From Pseudoalteromonas sp. (GTDB lineage Bacteria > Pseudomonadota > Gammaproteobacteria > Enterobacterales > Alteromonadaceae), in contig NZ_JAGYIU010000005.1 in NCBI RefSeq assembly GCF_018402495.1, forward strand, positions 231,001 to 295,000: a stretch of DNA of 64,000 bases. Direction: 5' to 3'. This document shows, one piece after another, positions 8,484 to 18,665 of the stretch. Both the position numbers and the translations under genes were made by a program. Every line of letters starts with the position of its first letter. The first letter of the stretch is position 1. The notes beneath the pieces were generated by a model that saw only the letters and a list, made by a program, of their open reading frames with translations, ran no database searches and had not been told where the DNA came from.

Positions 8484-10556
8484 CTATGACAAAGCGATAA
8501 AAAAGGCTATTTCTAGCGCTTTTTCCTCTAAGCTCTTAAAGCGACCCGATGCCCCACCATGTCCTGCATCCATGTCGGTTTTAAACACTAAAATATTATC
8601 ATCGGTTTTATATTCACGCATTTTAGCCACCCATTTCATTGGTTCCCAATACTGTACTTGTGAGTCGTGCAAACCGGTTGTCACCAGTATATTGGGGTAG
8701 TGTTGCGCACTAATATTGTCGTACGGTGAATACGCTTCAATAATGTCGTAAAAATGGGGGTCATTTGGGTTACCCCATTCATCATACTCATTGGTTGTAA
8801 GCGGAATGCTTTCATCTAACATTGTGGTGAGTACATCTAAAAATGGCACATGGCAGCCCACTCCACAGTAAAGCTCAGGCGCTTGATTTACCACAGCTCC
8901 CATTAATAACCCCCCAGCACTGCCACCAGAGGCAAACACTTTACTTTTGTTACCGTATCCTTGTTCGGTAAGTGCTTTGGTAACATCTATAAAGTCATTA
9001 AAGCTATTTTGTTTATGCTGTTTTTTACCATGTTCGTACCATGAACGCCCTAGCATTTCGCTGCCGCGCACATGTGCAATCGCATAAACAAAACCACGGT
9101 CAAGTAAACTCAGTGATGTGCTCGAAAAGCTCGGATCTATGGTGATCCCATATGCGCCATAGCCATATTGAAACAACGGATTTGAGCCATCTTTTTTAAA
9201 GCTATCTTTACGATATACCAACGACACGGGTACTTTCACCCCATCTCGAGCACTTATCATAAGTCGCTCTGACTGGTAGTCTTCTGCGTTAAAATCACCG
9301 AGTACTTTTTGTTGTTTAAGTAAGGTTTTTTTACCTGTACTCAAATCAACATTATAGAGCGAGCCTGGTGTTGTTAAGCTTGAATAGTAAATGCGTGCAT
9401 GGGTTACACTTGGCTCTGGGTTCATCGCAATAGCGGCGTAGTAACAAGGATCATCAAACTCAAGGTTCATTCGCTCGCCGTTTTTGTTAACCACAATAAA
9501 GCGTGCTTGGCCTTGTTCGCGCTCGCTAAGCACTATAAAGTCGTTAAATAGTTCAACGCCTTCTAATAATACAGTTTCACGGTGAGGGGTATGTGTTTGC
9601 CACTGGTTTTTATCAGCAATGGTGTCGCTTGTTGCGGTCATTAATCTAAAGTTTTTGGCCTGCCAGTTAGTCACTATATAAAAAGTATCACCAAGCTTAT
9701 CGATATCAAATTCATGCCCCTGTTCACGGGGTATCAACGCAGTAAACTCACCTTGGGGTTGATTGGCATCGAGTACCCACATGTCGTTAGTTTCTGTGCT
9801 TGCTAAATCGATAATAATTAAGCTTTCATCACGACTTTTACCTAAGCCCATAAAAAAGCTGCTGTCTTGCTCTTCGTATACTAGTACATCTTGGTGTTGT
9901 TCAGTGCCAAGCTGGTGTCTAAAAACTTGATAACCCAATAAGGTTGTTAAATCCTTTTTGACATAAAATACGGTTTTATTGTCGTTTGCCCAAACAACTT
10001 GCCCTTCGGTATTTTCAAGTACATCGCCAAGCATTTCATTATTGCTTAAATCTTTAAAGCGAACGGTGTAAATACGTCTGCCGTCGGTATCTTCAGAGTA
10101 AGCCATTAATTGCTCGTTTGGGCTCAGTGCCACTTCACCTAACTCATAAAATTCATAGTCATTAGCAAGCTCATTAACATCAAGTAGTAGCTCTTTATCA
10201 GCCATTGCCATACTGCGACTGCGATAATGACGCGCATATTCATCATCTCCGCGAACCTCTGAGTGATACCAATACTGGCCGTCTTTTACCGGTACGGTAT
10301 TATCATCTTTTACAATGCGACCTTTAAGCTCCTCAAATAATGTATTTTGTAGAGGCTTAATGGCGGCTAATTGTGCATCACAATAGGCGTTTTCTTGCGC
10401 TAAATGTGCGAGTATGTCAGCATTTTTTCGCTCATCATCGCGCATCCAATAGTAGTCATCCACGCGTGTTTTTGCGTGAGTCGTCAGCGCATGAGCTTGC
10501 TTTTTAGCAATAGGGAAATTAGGTAATAAGCTTAAAGAATAATCAGATGAAGACAC
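8484..10556 (-). CDS. ptrB: Oligopeptidase B (S9A prolyl-oligopeptidase family)
   Basis: A 690-residue cytoplasmic serine peptidase that cleaves short peptides after Lys/Arg. The N-terminal ~70 residues (DDYYWMRDD) and the seven-bladed propeller lead to the C-terminal catalytic domain. The nucleophile elbow is GGSAGG (Ser ~530), the Asp lies in GLHDSQVQYWEP and the His in DAGHGGASGR. The PYDNI-A--YP segment and the acidic stretch around the elbow fit OpdB. No signal peptide is seen. It is close to the RND operon on the same strand but separated from it by that operon's terminator. Confidence 0.9.
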   Translation of the reverse strand: MSSSDYSLSLLPNFPIAKKQAHALTTHAKTRVDDYYWMRDDERKNADILAHLAQENAYCDAQLAAIKPLQNTLFEELKGRIVKDDNTVPVKDGQYWYHSEVRGDDEYARHYRSRSMAMADKELLLDVNELANDYEFYELGEVALSPNEQLMAYSEDTDGRRIYTVRFKDLSNNEMLGDVLENTEGQVVWANDNKTVFYVKKDLTTLLGYQVFRHQLGTEQHQDVLVYEEQDSSFFMGLGKSRDESLIIIDLASTETNDMWVLDANQPQGEFTALIPREQGHEFDIDKLGDTFYIVTNWQAKNFRLMTATSDTIADKNQWQTHTPHRETVLLEGVELFNDFIVLSEREQGQARFIVVNKNGERMNLEFDDPCYYAAIAMNPEPSVTHARIYYSSLTTPGSLYNVDLSTGKKTLLKQQKVLGDFNAEDYQSERLMISARDGVKVPVSLVYRKDSFKKDGSNPLFQYGYGAYGITIDPSFSSTSLSLLDRGFVYAIAHVRGSEMLGRSWYEHGKKQHKQNSFNDFIDVTKALTEQGYGNKSKVFASGGSAGGLLMGAVVNQAPELYCGVGCHVPFLDVLTTMLDESIPLTTNEYDEWGNPNDPHFYDIIEAYSPYDNISAQHYPNILVTTGLHDSQVQYWEPMKWVAKMREYKTDDNILVFKTDMDAGHGGASGRFKSLEEKALEIAFFIALS

Positions 10557-10606
10557 AAAAAAAACCGCTTAAAAAATAACAATGACGGTCAGTTTATCAT
10601 GAAAAT

Positions 10607-10640
10607 AAAAAAGCCAACCGCTAAATCGGTTGGCTTTTTA
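10607..10640 (-). terminator. Intrinsic terminator of the RND efflux operon
   Basis: A perfect 13-base stem (AAAAAGCCAACCG / CGGTTGGCTTTTT) with a six-base loop lies 16 bases beyond the pump gene stop on the minus strand. Confidence 0.9.
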
Positions 10641-10655
10641 GTTTGCTATAAAATG

Positions 10656-13600
10656 TTAACTCACGCTCACTTTTTTACTTGCAAACGGACGCTTAAATAG
10701 CGCACCAATGTCGGTTAAAATAATATACAAACATGGCACTAAAATAAGGGTGATCAGGGTAGCAAACATCACCGCAAAACCCAGTGCTACCGCCATTGGT
10801 ATTACAAATTTAGCCTGTAAACTGGTTTCAAACATAATCGGTAATACCCCAGCAAAGGTGGTAATTGAGGTAAGTAATATAGGTCTAAAACGAGCACACC
10901 CTGCTTCAATAACGGCCTCTTTAATACTGATACCTGCGCGACGCGCCTGATTAATAAAATCAGTCATGACTAATGAGTCATTAATAACCACCCCAGCGGC
11001 CGCAATTAAACCAAAGCCCGACATTAAGCTAATATCTAAACCAAACCAAAAGTGACCCCATATTGCACCCGTTAAACTAAATGGAATAACCGACATAACA
11101 ATTAAAGGCTGTGAGTAACTTTTTAGCGGCACGGCCAGTAATATGTAAACTAAAATCATACCACCTGCAAAAAACAGTAATTGCTCATCGGCCTGAGCTT
11201 GCTGCTCTTCAATTGCACCGCCGAGCTCTGACTTAACACTTGGGTATTCGTCTAGCAGCTGTGGCAGTAGATTCTCTTTAACTTGCTTCACCACTTCACC
11301 TGGCTCAATAACCTCTTCATCTATGTTGCCATAAACATAAACTGTACGATAACCGCCTTCACGGCGAATGTAACTGATACCGGGGGCTTCGGTTAGCTCA
11401 ACTACATCCCCTAGCAATACTTCTTTGCCTTGTGGCGTAGTAACAATTGCATGTTTGAGTGACGAAAAAGCTTCACGGGTAAGTTTAGGGTAGCGCACCA
11501 TTACCCGTACTTCTTCACCGCGACGAATAACGCGTTGTGCCTCGCCACCATAAAAACTCGCCCCGACCTGATTGGCAATCGATGCCAAATCTAATCCCAA
11601 GTCAAAAGCAACAGGTTTTAAACTCATTTGCACTTCTTTACTCGCCGGGTCTATGGTCGAGCTTATATCAAATAAACCTTCTTGTTGCTGTAATAATTGA
11701 ATGAAGCGGCGTCCCGCATCATTTAACGTATCAATATCTGAGCCATACAGTAGATAGCCAAATTCACCATCACCGCCGCCGCCCCCGCTGCCAACATCAT
11801 CTTGAATAGTCAACGACTTAACACCCGCAATATCAGGCATGGCTTCACGCCAACGACGCGAGAGCTCAAAGGCGTTATAAGGACGTAAGTCTTCATCAAC
11901 CAGCGGTGCGAGTAATTGCGCCTCAGTACGGCCTTGATTGAATACCAATACATCACGAATCATCTTTTGACCTTCCGCGCTCTCGGTTTGTTTATCGATA
12001 GCTAGTACCATAGCTTCTATTTGGCGAATTGCATTAATAGTTTGAATATCTGAAACATTGTCATTCATTTTTACATTAATTTGCGGAAAGTCATGTGGCA
12101 CCTTAGGTGAGGGAATCATTCTCACTTGCTTTGATGCAATCAGCGAAAAAGTAAAAATTAATAGCGCAATAAAGCTAAATAGCACCGTCCAGCGCCACTT
12201 TATGCAATTGGTAATAAACTGTCTATACGGCCCATTTACAAAGCCAAAAAAGCGACTATTAAAGCGTGCTCTCCAACCATCAGGATTAATAGGCGAAAAA
12301 TGCGTATGCGCTATATGCGCAGGAAGTATTAACTTAGATTCAATTAAGCTAAATATTAAACACAAGATAACAACGACAGATATACCATAAAAGAACGCGC
12401 TCTCAGGCCCGCTTGAAAGCGTAAACGGCGCAAATACCGCAATGGTTGTTAGTACACCAAAGGTCGCAGGAGTTGCGACTCGTTTAGCGCCATTAACCAC
12501 GTTAACAACCCCGCCGCCTTTTTTCTCTATTTCGGTGTAGGCACTTTCACCTATGACTATGGCATCGTCTACCACAATCCCCAACACCATAATAAAGGCA
12601 AATAAAGACACGATATTAATAGTGACACCAAATAACGGCATCAGCATCATCGCACCCAAAAAGCACACAGGTAAACCAATCATCACCCACAGTGCAAGCT
12701 TAAAACGTAAAAATAACGAGAGCATAATGGCAACTAAAATTGCGCCTTGTAGTAAATTTGCTTTCATCATGTCTAAACGCGCATTTAGGTAGTAGGTAAA
12801 GTCCATTAACGGCTCTATTCGCACACCCATTGGCAGTTCTTTATTCTTTTGATCTATATACGCTTTCACCGAGTCGGCCACCGGGATAATATTTTGCTCT
12901 TCGGTGGCTTTTACCGACAAATAAACGGCGTTTTCGCCATTAAATTTAAAATAGCGCTCACCTTCAACAAACTGATCTTTAATAGTCGCAATGTCTTGTA
13001 GCAACACTTTGGCACCATTAGCGCCAATTTTTACCGGAATTTGCCTAAACTCTTCACCAGAATAAAACTGGTTTTCTACTCGAACCGAAATAACACCCGA
13101 GTCGGTTTTTAATTGTCCCGCAGAAAAGTTAGCAGAATAACGACGCACCGCATTTGCTACATCCGATAAGGTTAAATTATATTGGCGTAATGTATCGGGT
13201 TCTATTTCTATTGCTATTTCATCCAGTGGCACATCGTTGACCACTAACGATACATTCGATAGCTGTAGCAGTTCATCTTCAATTTTATTCGCTATTGGCT
13301 TGAGCTCGGTCAATGGCAAATCAGCCACCAGCGTCATGCCAATCACATCTTGACGGAACTCTACTTGACTTATGGTGACCGGCTCCATACCCGCAGGAAA
13401 GGTCGCAATACCATCAACACGCAGCTTTACCTTATCGAGGACGTCGGTAAGCTCTGCATCGGTATTAATTTCAAGGCTGGCAGAGCCGCCGTTACGAAAT
13501 GCGCGATACACTCCTTTTTTAATTTCGGTAATGTCTTTTAATGATTCCTCAATTTTTATTAAGATGCTTTCTTCAATTTCTTGCGGTGACGCGCCAGGGT

Positions 13601-13787
13601 AATTAGCTGTTACAGTAATATAGTTAACCTCTATATTAGGGAACATTTGTCGCTGAATGGTAAAGTAACTTATTAGCCCCATTACAATAATAAACAACAT
13701 CATTAAATTAGCAGCAACAGAGTTATTAGCAAAATAAGCAATTAACCCTTTTTGTTTAGCGGTCTTGGGCTGTTCGGTGTTATTCAT
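10656..13787 (-). CDS. RND-family efflux permease (AcrB/HAE1-like)
   Basis: A 1043-residue inner-membrane proton-driven pump. It has a first helix near residue 25, a porter domain beginning FPNIEVNYITVTANYPGASP, helices 2-6 around 330-480 with the signature VVDDAIVIGE, a second porter half, and helices 8-12 at ~870-1030. The conserved Asp pair of the proton relay in helix 4 (VVDDA) is present. A GGGGGDGEFG linker lies in the second periplasmic half. The adaptor gene lies 13 bases upstream in the same operon. No outer-membrane channel gene is adjacent, so a TolC encoded elsewhere is likely. Substrate is unknown. Confidence 0.9.
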   Translation of the reverse strand: MNNTEQPKTAKQKGLIAYFANNSVAANLMMLFIIVMGLISYFTIQRQMFPNIEVNYITVTANYPGASPQEIEESILIKIEESLKDITEIKKGVYRAFRNGGSASLEINTDAELTDVLDKVKLRVDGIATFPAGMEPVTISQVEFRQDVIGMTLVADLPLTELKPIANKIEDELLQLSNVSLVVNDVPLDEIAIEIEPDTLRQYNLTLSDVANAVRRYSANFSAGQLKTDSGVISVRVENQFYSGEEFRQIPVKIGANGAKVLLQDIATIKDQFVEGERYFKFNGENAVYLSVKATEEQNIIPVADSVKAYIDQKNKELPMGVRIEPLMDFTYYLNARLDMMKANLLQGAILVAIMLSLFLRFKLALWVMIGLPVCFLGAMMLMPLFGVTINIVSLFAFIMVLGIVVDDAIVIGESAYTEIEKKGGGVVNVVNGAKRVATPATFGVLTTIAVFAPFTLSSGPESAFFYGISVVVILCLIFSLIESKLILPAHIAHTHFSPINPDGWRARFNSRFFGFVNGPYRQFITNCIKWRWTVLFSFIALLIFTFSLIASKQVRMIPSPKVPHDFPQINVKMNDNVSDIQTINAIRQIEAMVLAIDKQTESAEGQKMIRDVLVFNQGRTEAQLLAPLVDEDLRPYNAFELSRRWREAMPDIAGVKSLTIQDDVGSGGGGGDGEFGYLLYGSDIDTLNDAGRRFIQLLQQQEGLFDISSTIDPASKEVQMSLKPVAFDLGLDLASIANQVGASFYGGEAQRVIRRGEEVRVMVRYPKLTREAFSSLKHAIVTTPQGKEVLLGDVVELTEAPGISYIRREGGYRTVYVYGNIDEEVIEPGEVVKQVKENLLPQLLDEYPSVKSELGGAIEEQQAQADEQLLFFAGGMILVYILLAVPLKSYSQPLIVMSVIPFSLTGAIWGHFWFGLDISLMSGFGLIAAAGVVINDSLVMTDFINQARRAGISIKEAVIEAGCARFRPILLTSITTFAGVLPIMFETSLQAKFVIPMAVALGFAVMFATLITLILVPCLYIILTDIGALFKRPFASKKVSVS

Positions 13788-13800
13788 AACTCAATCTACC

Positions 13801-14979
13801 TTAAAGTTTTTCAGTAGATGCACTTTTTGGTGCCTCTATGTCTTTAGCACCTTGAAGGCCTGCAACCTTCACTTCCATGCCCTTTTGTGGATATTCTGGC
13901 AAGGTAATAACGAGCTTATCGTCTGCTTGTAAGCCATCACTGATATAGAAATATTCGCCCTCTTCACGAATTACTTTTACTTTTCGCGGCTCTAATTGCT
14001 GCTCATCATTTACAATCCATACGGTTTGGTTATTCACAAGCTCTTGCGGTAAACGATAAATATTATTGAGCATAGTGCCCGCAAAATTCACTTGTACATA
14101 AGTGCCAAATTTAATTGCAGGCTGCTGGTTAGTAAGTCCGTAGGGATCTTCAATTCTTATCACTAAACTGCTCATACGCGTCGCGTTATCAACAATGCCT
14201 AAATCGCGGTCTACCTCGGCTTGGCGAGTAAAACCATTTAGCCCTGTTTTAATAACCGTTGCTGTTATCCCTTTTACGCGTTCAGGTAAAAATACACTGT
14301 CAAAGCCAGCAATAGGAATAATCACTTCAGCTGTTTCAATATTATTCAGTTCAGCAACCTGAGCGCCCATACTAACAAACTGGCCAACACCTACGTTGCG
14401 ACTTATTACCAATGCATCGTAAGGCGCTGTTACCTCACAATTAGCTAAATCACGCTGCGCTCTTTTTAATGCTGCTTGCGCCGACTTTACCGATGCCTGC
14501 GCACTCAGCACTTGAGGTTTTCGTAAGAACAAATCAGTACGCGCTTTATTTGGAAAACGTTTTGCTTCGTCTTCTGCAACTTTTGCTTGTGCTTGTTCTT
14601 CAATTAAGAGCGCTTGAGCTCGGGCTAACTCAGCTTCGGACTGCAAAACAGCCGCCTCGTAATTATCTTTTTCAATGGTGAATAAAACCTCACCACGACC
14701 AACAACACCGCCGGCAACAAAGTTGGGGTGCCAGCTCACCACTTCACCTGAGACTTGCGCGGAGAGCTGAGTATTTTCAAGCGGCTTTACCTCACCATAA
14801 CTATTAATGATGACTTGGTGATCGTTGGCGGCTGCGGCCTCAACCTGTACCGTTGGGCGAGTGTCTATCACTTCTTTTTTATCTGGCTCTGTTGCTATGG
14901 CATTTATTGCAACAAATCCCCCAACACCTAAGGCCAATGCGACGAATGGAAAAGCCCACCTAAGTACATTACTTTGCAT
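13801..14979 (-). CDS. RND efflux periplasmic adaptor (membrane fusion protein)
   Basis: A 392-residue adaptor with an N-terminal membrane anchor or signal (residues ~8-28). A lipoyl half (GEVKPLENTQLSAQVSGEV) is followed by a coiled coil rich in Ala/Glu/Gln (~100-185). The second lipoyl half (NCEVTAPYDALVISRNVGVGQ), the beta-barrel and the membrane-proximal domain come after that. It links the inner-membrane pump to an outer-membrane channel. GGAG lies upstream of the ATG. It is the first gene of a two-gene operon with the permease and is divergent from the metalloprotease at 15269. Confidence 0.9.
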   Translation of the reverse strand: MQSNVLRWAFPFVALALGVGGFVAINAIATEPDKKEVIDTRPTVQVEAAAANDHQVIINSYGEVKPLENTQLSAQVSGEVVSWHPNFVAGGVVGRGEVLFTIEKDNYEAAVLQSEAELARAQALLIEEQAQAKVAEDEAKRFPNKARTDLFLRKPQVLSAQASVKSAQAALKRAQRDLANCEVTAPYDALVISRNVGVGQFVSMGAQVAELNNIETAEVIIPIAGFDSVFLPERVKGITATVIKTGLNGFTRQAEVDRDLGIVDNATRMSSLVIRIEDPYGLTNQQPAIKFGTYVQVNFAGTMLNNIYRLPQELVNNQTVWIVNDEQQLEPRKVKVIREEGEYFYISDGLQADDKLVITLPEYPQKGMEVKVAGLQGAKDIEAPKSASTEKL

Positions 14980-15268
14980 TTACTATTACTCCAGAATTTT
15001 CTATTAGCACTATACTACCAAAGCCAAATGAAACATTAACGTGACATTTGTAAGCAACTGTTACAAACAAGTATAAAAAACATCTAATTTAGCGAAGTAA
15101 CAGCCTGCCAAAAGCATCGCTAAGCCCACTATAAATGTATTGTTACAAACTTTTATCATTATAAATCATAAAGCTCATCATTTTAGGTTAGTATTTAGTT
15201 ACGAGACTGCACGAAATTAAGATTATATTGCGTACAGTAAAATTATTAATAACGACAAAGACTAAGCT

Positions 15269-17776
15269 ATGAAACTAACAACACTTACTTTGGCGCTCAG
15301 TATAGCGTTAAGCACCCACCTTGCTGCGGCATCAGACAAAGAAGAAAAAAAGCCACAAACACTCAGTGAAATGATTAAAGGCCAAACCGAGTTTTCGGGT
15401 ATCTTTAATCTTTATCAAGATAAAAAAACCGGCGATCACCTAATGGTTATTAACGAGTCACAACTCGATACCCCGTTTGTTTACTTTGCACACACCATTG
15501 ACGGTGTAACTGATGCGGGTCATTTTCGTGGGTCGTATCGTGAAACAAAGCTGATTGAATTTAGAAAATACTTTGATCGTATTGATATTATTAGTAAAAC
15601 CCCTCGCTACTTATTTAATGAAAATAGCGCGCTAGCCAGAGCCAGCGAAGCAAACATTAGCGAAGCGGTACTTGCAAGTATAAAAATAGAAAAGCAAGAA
15701 GAAGGAAAAATAGCTTTTAATGTTAACAAGCTATTTTTAAGTGAAGCACTGCATAAAGTATCCCCTACACCTAACCCAAACGATAAAAATGCTAAAAAAC
15801 GTTTTAAAGTAGGTAAGTTAGACGATAAAAAGTCACGCATTATCAAACAGCGCCCATACCCTAACAACCTAGATGTGGTTGTTGATTATGTTTTTACCAA
15901 TAGCAGCCCAACCGTACGAGGTTCAAGTGCCGTAAGCGATCCACGCAGTGTGTCGGTAAAAGTACAACATTCATTTGTTGCTTTACCTGAGAACAATTAT
16001 CAACCTCGCTTTGATGATGCACGCATTGGTTATTTCACCAATCAGTTTGATAAGATGACATCAACCGACTGGGCGCCATACCAAGATGTTATTAAACGTT
16101 GGGATTTACAAAAGAAAGATCCAAACGCGGCGCTTTCGGAGCCAGTAAAGCCGATTACTTGGTGGATAGAAAATACCACACCTGTTGAATGGCGAGACAC
16201 TGTGCGTGATGCCGTACTAGCTTGGAATACCTCATTTGAAAAAGCAGGCTTTAAAAATGCGATAGAAGTAAAAGTACAACCTGACGATGCCGATTGGGAT
16301 GCCGGTGATATTAACTACAACGTACTGCGTTGGACTTCATCACCCAAACCACCGTTTGGTGGCTACGGGCCAGCATTAGCAAACCCGTTAACGGGTGAAA
16401 TTTTAGGCTCAGATATTATGCTTGAGTTTGTATTTATGAAAAACCGCTGGATATACGACACACTATATACCCAAGGCACTATGAGCCATACACAACCAAC
16501 AAGCAATTCAGAACTTAATTGCTCTTTAGGTCATCAATTACAACAAAACCTAATAATGGCCAAAGGCTTAGCAAATGGCGCTGGTATTGAAGATAAAGAA
16601 ATGCTACGCCAAGGCCTAACTCAACTAGTGTTACATGAAGTAGGGCATACACTAGGCTTAAACCACAATATGAAATCATCCATTTTGTGGAATGAAAAAG
16701 ACGTGCACGACAAAAATAAAACACAAGGGATCGTAACAGGTTCAGTGATGGATTATGCCCCTGCTAATATTGCTCCTATTGGTATGGCTCAGGGTGATAT
16801 TTTCCAAACTAAACCTGGTCCGTACGATGACTGGGCAATTGAGTTTGGTTACAGCCAAGCATTAACAGATGAAGCAGCTGAAAAAACGCGTCTCAAAAAA
16901 ATACTTGCCCGCTCAAGTGAACATGCACTTGCTTTTGGTAACGATGCTGACGACATGCGAGCACCAGGGCGCCATATAGACCCTCGTGTAATGATTGGTG
17001 ACTTATCGTCTAATCCCGCAGCCTATGGTGCAGATAGAATGGCACTGATCAATACGCTCTTTTCAGAGCTTAAAGACAAAGCCACAGTAAACGGTGAATC
17101 TTATCAACAGCTAGTTACTTCTGCCAACAGCCTATTTGGTCAATACCGAGCACAAGCAGGCGTGGTATCTCGTCAAATCGGTGGGGTATATGTAGAGCGT
17201 GCCGTCGTAGGCGATGAAAATGCAGCTCAGCCTTTTACACCAGTACCACTTGAGCGCCAAACCCAAGCAATGGCAATTTTAGCTGAGTATGTGTTTGCTC
17301 CCGATGTACTACAAAGCATGCAGCCATTGTATAACTTTATGCAGCAGCAGCGTCGTGGGTTTAATCATTACGGTAAAAACGAAGACCCTAAACCGCATAA
17401 AATGATTTTAGGCATGCAAAAGAGTGTACTAGCCCAACTACTACATCCTGCTGTGTTACTGCGTATTTCAGATACCGCTTTATATGGTAATCAATACAGT
17501 CTTACGCAATTTATGGAGGATTTAACTGCGAGTATTTTTGTTGATAGTAAAAATGCGAATTCAATCAGTCATAACTTACAGATTGAATACGTAAATCAGC
17601 TAATTGCGATTGCAGGCCTAGAAAAAGCAAGTAAATACGATAACTTAGCAAAAGCCGCAGCGCTTTATCAATTAACTCAAATTGCAGACAGCAGCACCCC
17701 ATGGGGTGCTGATACAGCGACAAAGGCACATAAAAAGTATATCGATCGCCTAATCAATAAAGCGCTCGAAGCGTAG
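15269..17776 (+). CDS. Exported zinc metalloprotease (DUF5117/DUF4953 type)
   Basis: An 835-residue protein with a clear signal peptide (residues 1-21, ending HLAAA). The zinc site HEVGHTLGLNH lies at ~455-465 (HExxHxxGxxH), followed by a Met-turn in GSVMDYAP, so it is a metzincin-like peptidase. The N-terminal half resembles DUF5117 and the catalytic and C-terminal part DUF4953. Related proteins are widespread in marine bacteria and Bacteroidetes, with no characterised substrate known to me. It is probably periplasmic or secreted. It is monocistronic and ends at a strong terminator. Confidence 0.85.
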   Translation: MKLTTLTLALSIALSTHLAAASDKEEKKPQTLSEMIKGQTEFSGIFNLYQDKKTGDHLMVINESQLDTPFVYFAHTIDGVTDAGHFRGSYRETKLIEFRKYFDRIDIISKTPRYLFNENSALARASEANISEAVLASIKIEKQEEGKIAFNVNKLFLSEALHKVSPTPNPNDKNAKKRFKVGKLDDKKSRIIKQRPYPNNLDVVVDYVFTNSSPTVRGSSAVSDPRSVSVKVQHSFVALPENNYQPRFDDARIGYFTNQFDKMTSTDWAPYQDVIKRWDLQKKDPNAALSEPVKPITWWIENTTPVEWRDTVRDAVLAWNTSFEKAGFKNAIEVKVQPDDADWDAGDINYNVLRWTSSPKPPFGGYGPALANPLTGEILGSDIMLEFVFMKNRWIYDTLYTQGTMSHTQPTSNSELNCSLGHQLQQNLIMAKGLANGAGIEDKEMLRQGLTQLVLHEVGHTLGLNHNMKSSILWNEKDVHDKNKTQGIVTGSVMDYAPANIAPIGMAQGDIFQTKPGPYDDWAIEFGYSQALTDEAAEKTRLKKILARSSEHALAFGNDADDMRAPGRHIDPRVMIGDLSSNPAAYGADRMALINTLFSELKDKATVNGESYQQLVTSANSLFGQYRAQAGVVSRQIGGVYVERAVVGDENAAQPFTPVPLERQTQAMAILAEYVFAPDVLQSMQPLYNFMQQQRRGFNHYGKNEDPKPHKMILGMQKSVLAQLLHPAVLLRISDTALYGNQYSLTQFMEDLTASIFVDSKNANSISHNLQIEYVNQLIAIAGLEKASKYDNLAKAAALYQLTQIADSSTPWGADTATKAHKKYIDRLINKALEA

Positions 17777-17794
17777 TTTAAGTATTAACCAAAC

Positions 17795-17822
17795 AAGGCC
17801 ACGGTTCGCGTGGCCTTTTTAT
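17795..17822 (+). terminator. Intrinsic terminator after the metalloprotease gene
   Basis: A nine-base AAGGCCACG / CGTGGCCTT stem is followed by TTTTATTA. It also lies just beyond the convergent phzF-like gene, which may share it. Confidence 0.88.
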
Positions 17823-17831
17823 TATAAGCAA

Positions 17832-18620
17832 TTACAAATAAATAGTGCCCTGCATATAACGCACAGCATAGCCAGTCACAGTAACTGTGTGCTCAGCGAC
17901 ATCACAATACAGATATCCGCCACGGCTAAAAGCTTGATAAGCACTCAGCGAAGTTTTTCCTAACTCGTGTGCCCAATAAGGCGCAAGACCGGTATGAATT
18001 GAGCCGGTAACGTAATCTTCATCACCGCCATTAGCAGGCCAAAAATAACGTGAAATAAAGTCGCATTTTGCGCTTGGTGCGGTTGCCACTACATCTAGCG
18101 GGAACAATGTTTTAAGCAATACAGAGTCTGTTTTAAGGTTTAGTACATCTTGCTCATTGTTATAAATAGCAAAGTAAGCTTGGCGATTTTTAAGCACCCG
18201 GACGGGTTGTATAGACAAGCCATTGAGAAGTGCTGGCGCAATAGTATGTACCTCTTCTGGCGCTTGCTTTGGAAATGTCATGGCAAAACTGCCATCGTCA
18301 CTTTTATTTACAATTAACTCGCCCACAGCGGCTGCCTGAAAACGAATCTGTGACACATTATGCTGTTCGCACAACACATATGCAGCGGCAAGTGTTGCAT
18401 GCCCGCAAAAGTCAATTTCCATTAACGGTGAAAACCAACGAATAGCATAGCTACCATTAGCTTGGCGACAAGTAAACGCGGTTTCGGATACGTTGTTTTC
18501 TGCGCCAATTTTTAGCATCAGCTCATTATCAAGCCAAGTGTCTAAATCAATAACGGCCGCATAGTTGCCTTTAAACAGTTCATTAGTAAAGGCATCTATT
18601 TGATGAATTTTAAGTTGCAT
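17832..18620 (-). CDS. PhzF-family isomerase-like protein
   Basis: A 262-residue protein of the PhzF/YHI9 family with a diaminopimelate-epimerase-like fold. The start IHQIDAFTNELFKGN, the catalytic-type Glu in NNVSETAF (~residue 45), the GHATLAAAYVL segment and the GSIHTGLAPYW loop are all family hallmarks. No phenazine genes are nearby, so a role in phenazine synthesis is not implied and the physiological substrate is unknown. It is followed upstream by a PQ-loop membrane gene on the same strand, 45 bases away. Confidence 0.85.
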   Translation of the reverse strand: MQLKIHQIDAFTNELFKGNYAAVIDLDTWLDNELMLKIGAENNVSETAFTCRQANGSYAIRWFSPLMEIDFCGHATLAAAYVLCEQHNVSQIRFQAAAVGELIVNKSDDGSFAMTFPKQAPEEVHTIAPALLNGLSIQPVRVLKNRQAYFAIYNNEQDVLNLKTDSVLLKTLFPLDVVATAPSAKCDFISRYFWPANGGDEDYVTGSIHTGLAPYWAHELGKTSLSAYQAFSRGGYLYCDVAEHTVTVTGYAVRYMQGTIYL

Positions 18621-18665
18621 TTTTGCTCAATTTATCAGGTTAAGTTTTTAATAACTTGCCACACA

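Noticed and set aside
15150..15180. AT-rich stretch resembling a Fur box before the metalloprotease
   Set aside because: It contains scattered ATCAT motifs but does not fit the 19-base consensus well.
17832..18620. Phenazine biosynthesis locus
   Set aside because: Only a PhzF-like protein is present, with no other phz genes nearby. PhzF homologs are common in non-producers.
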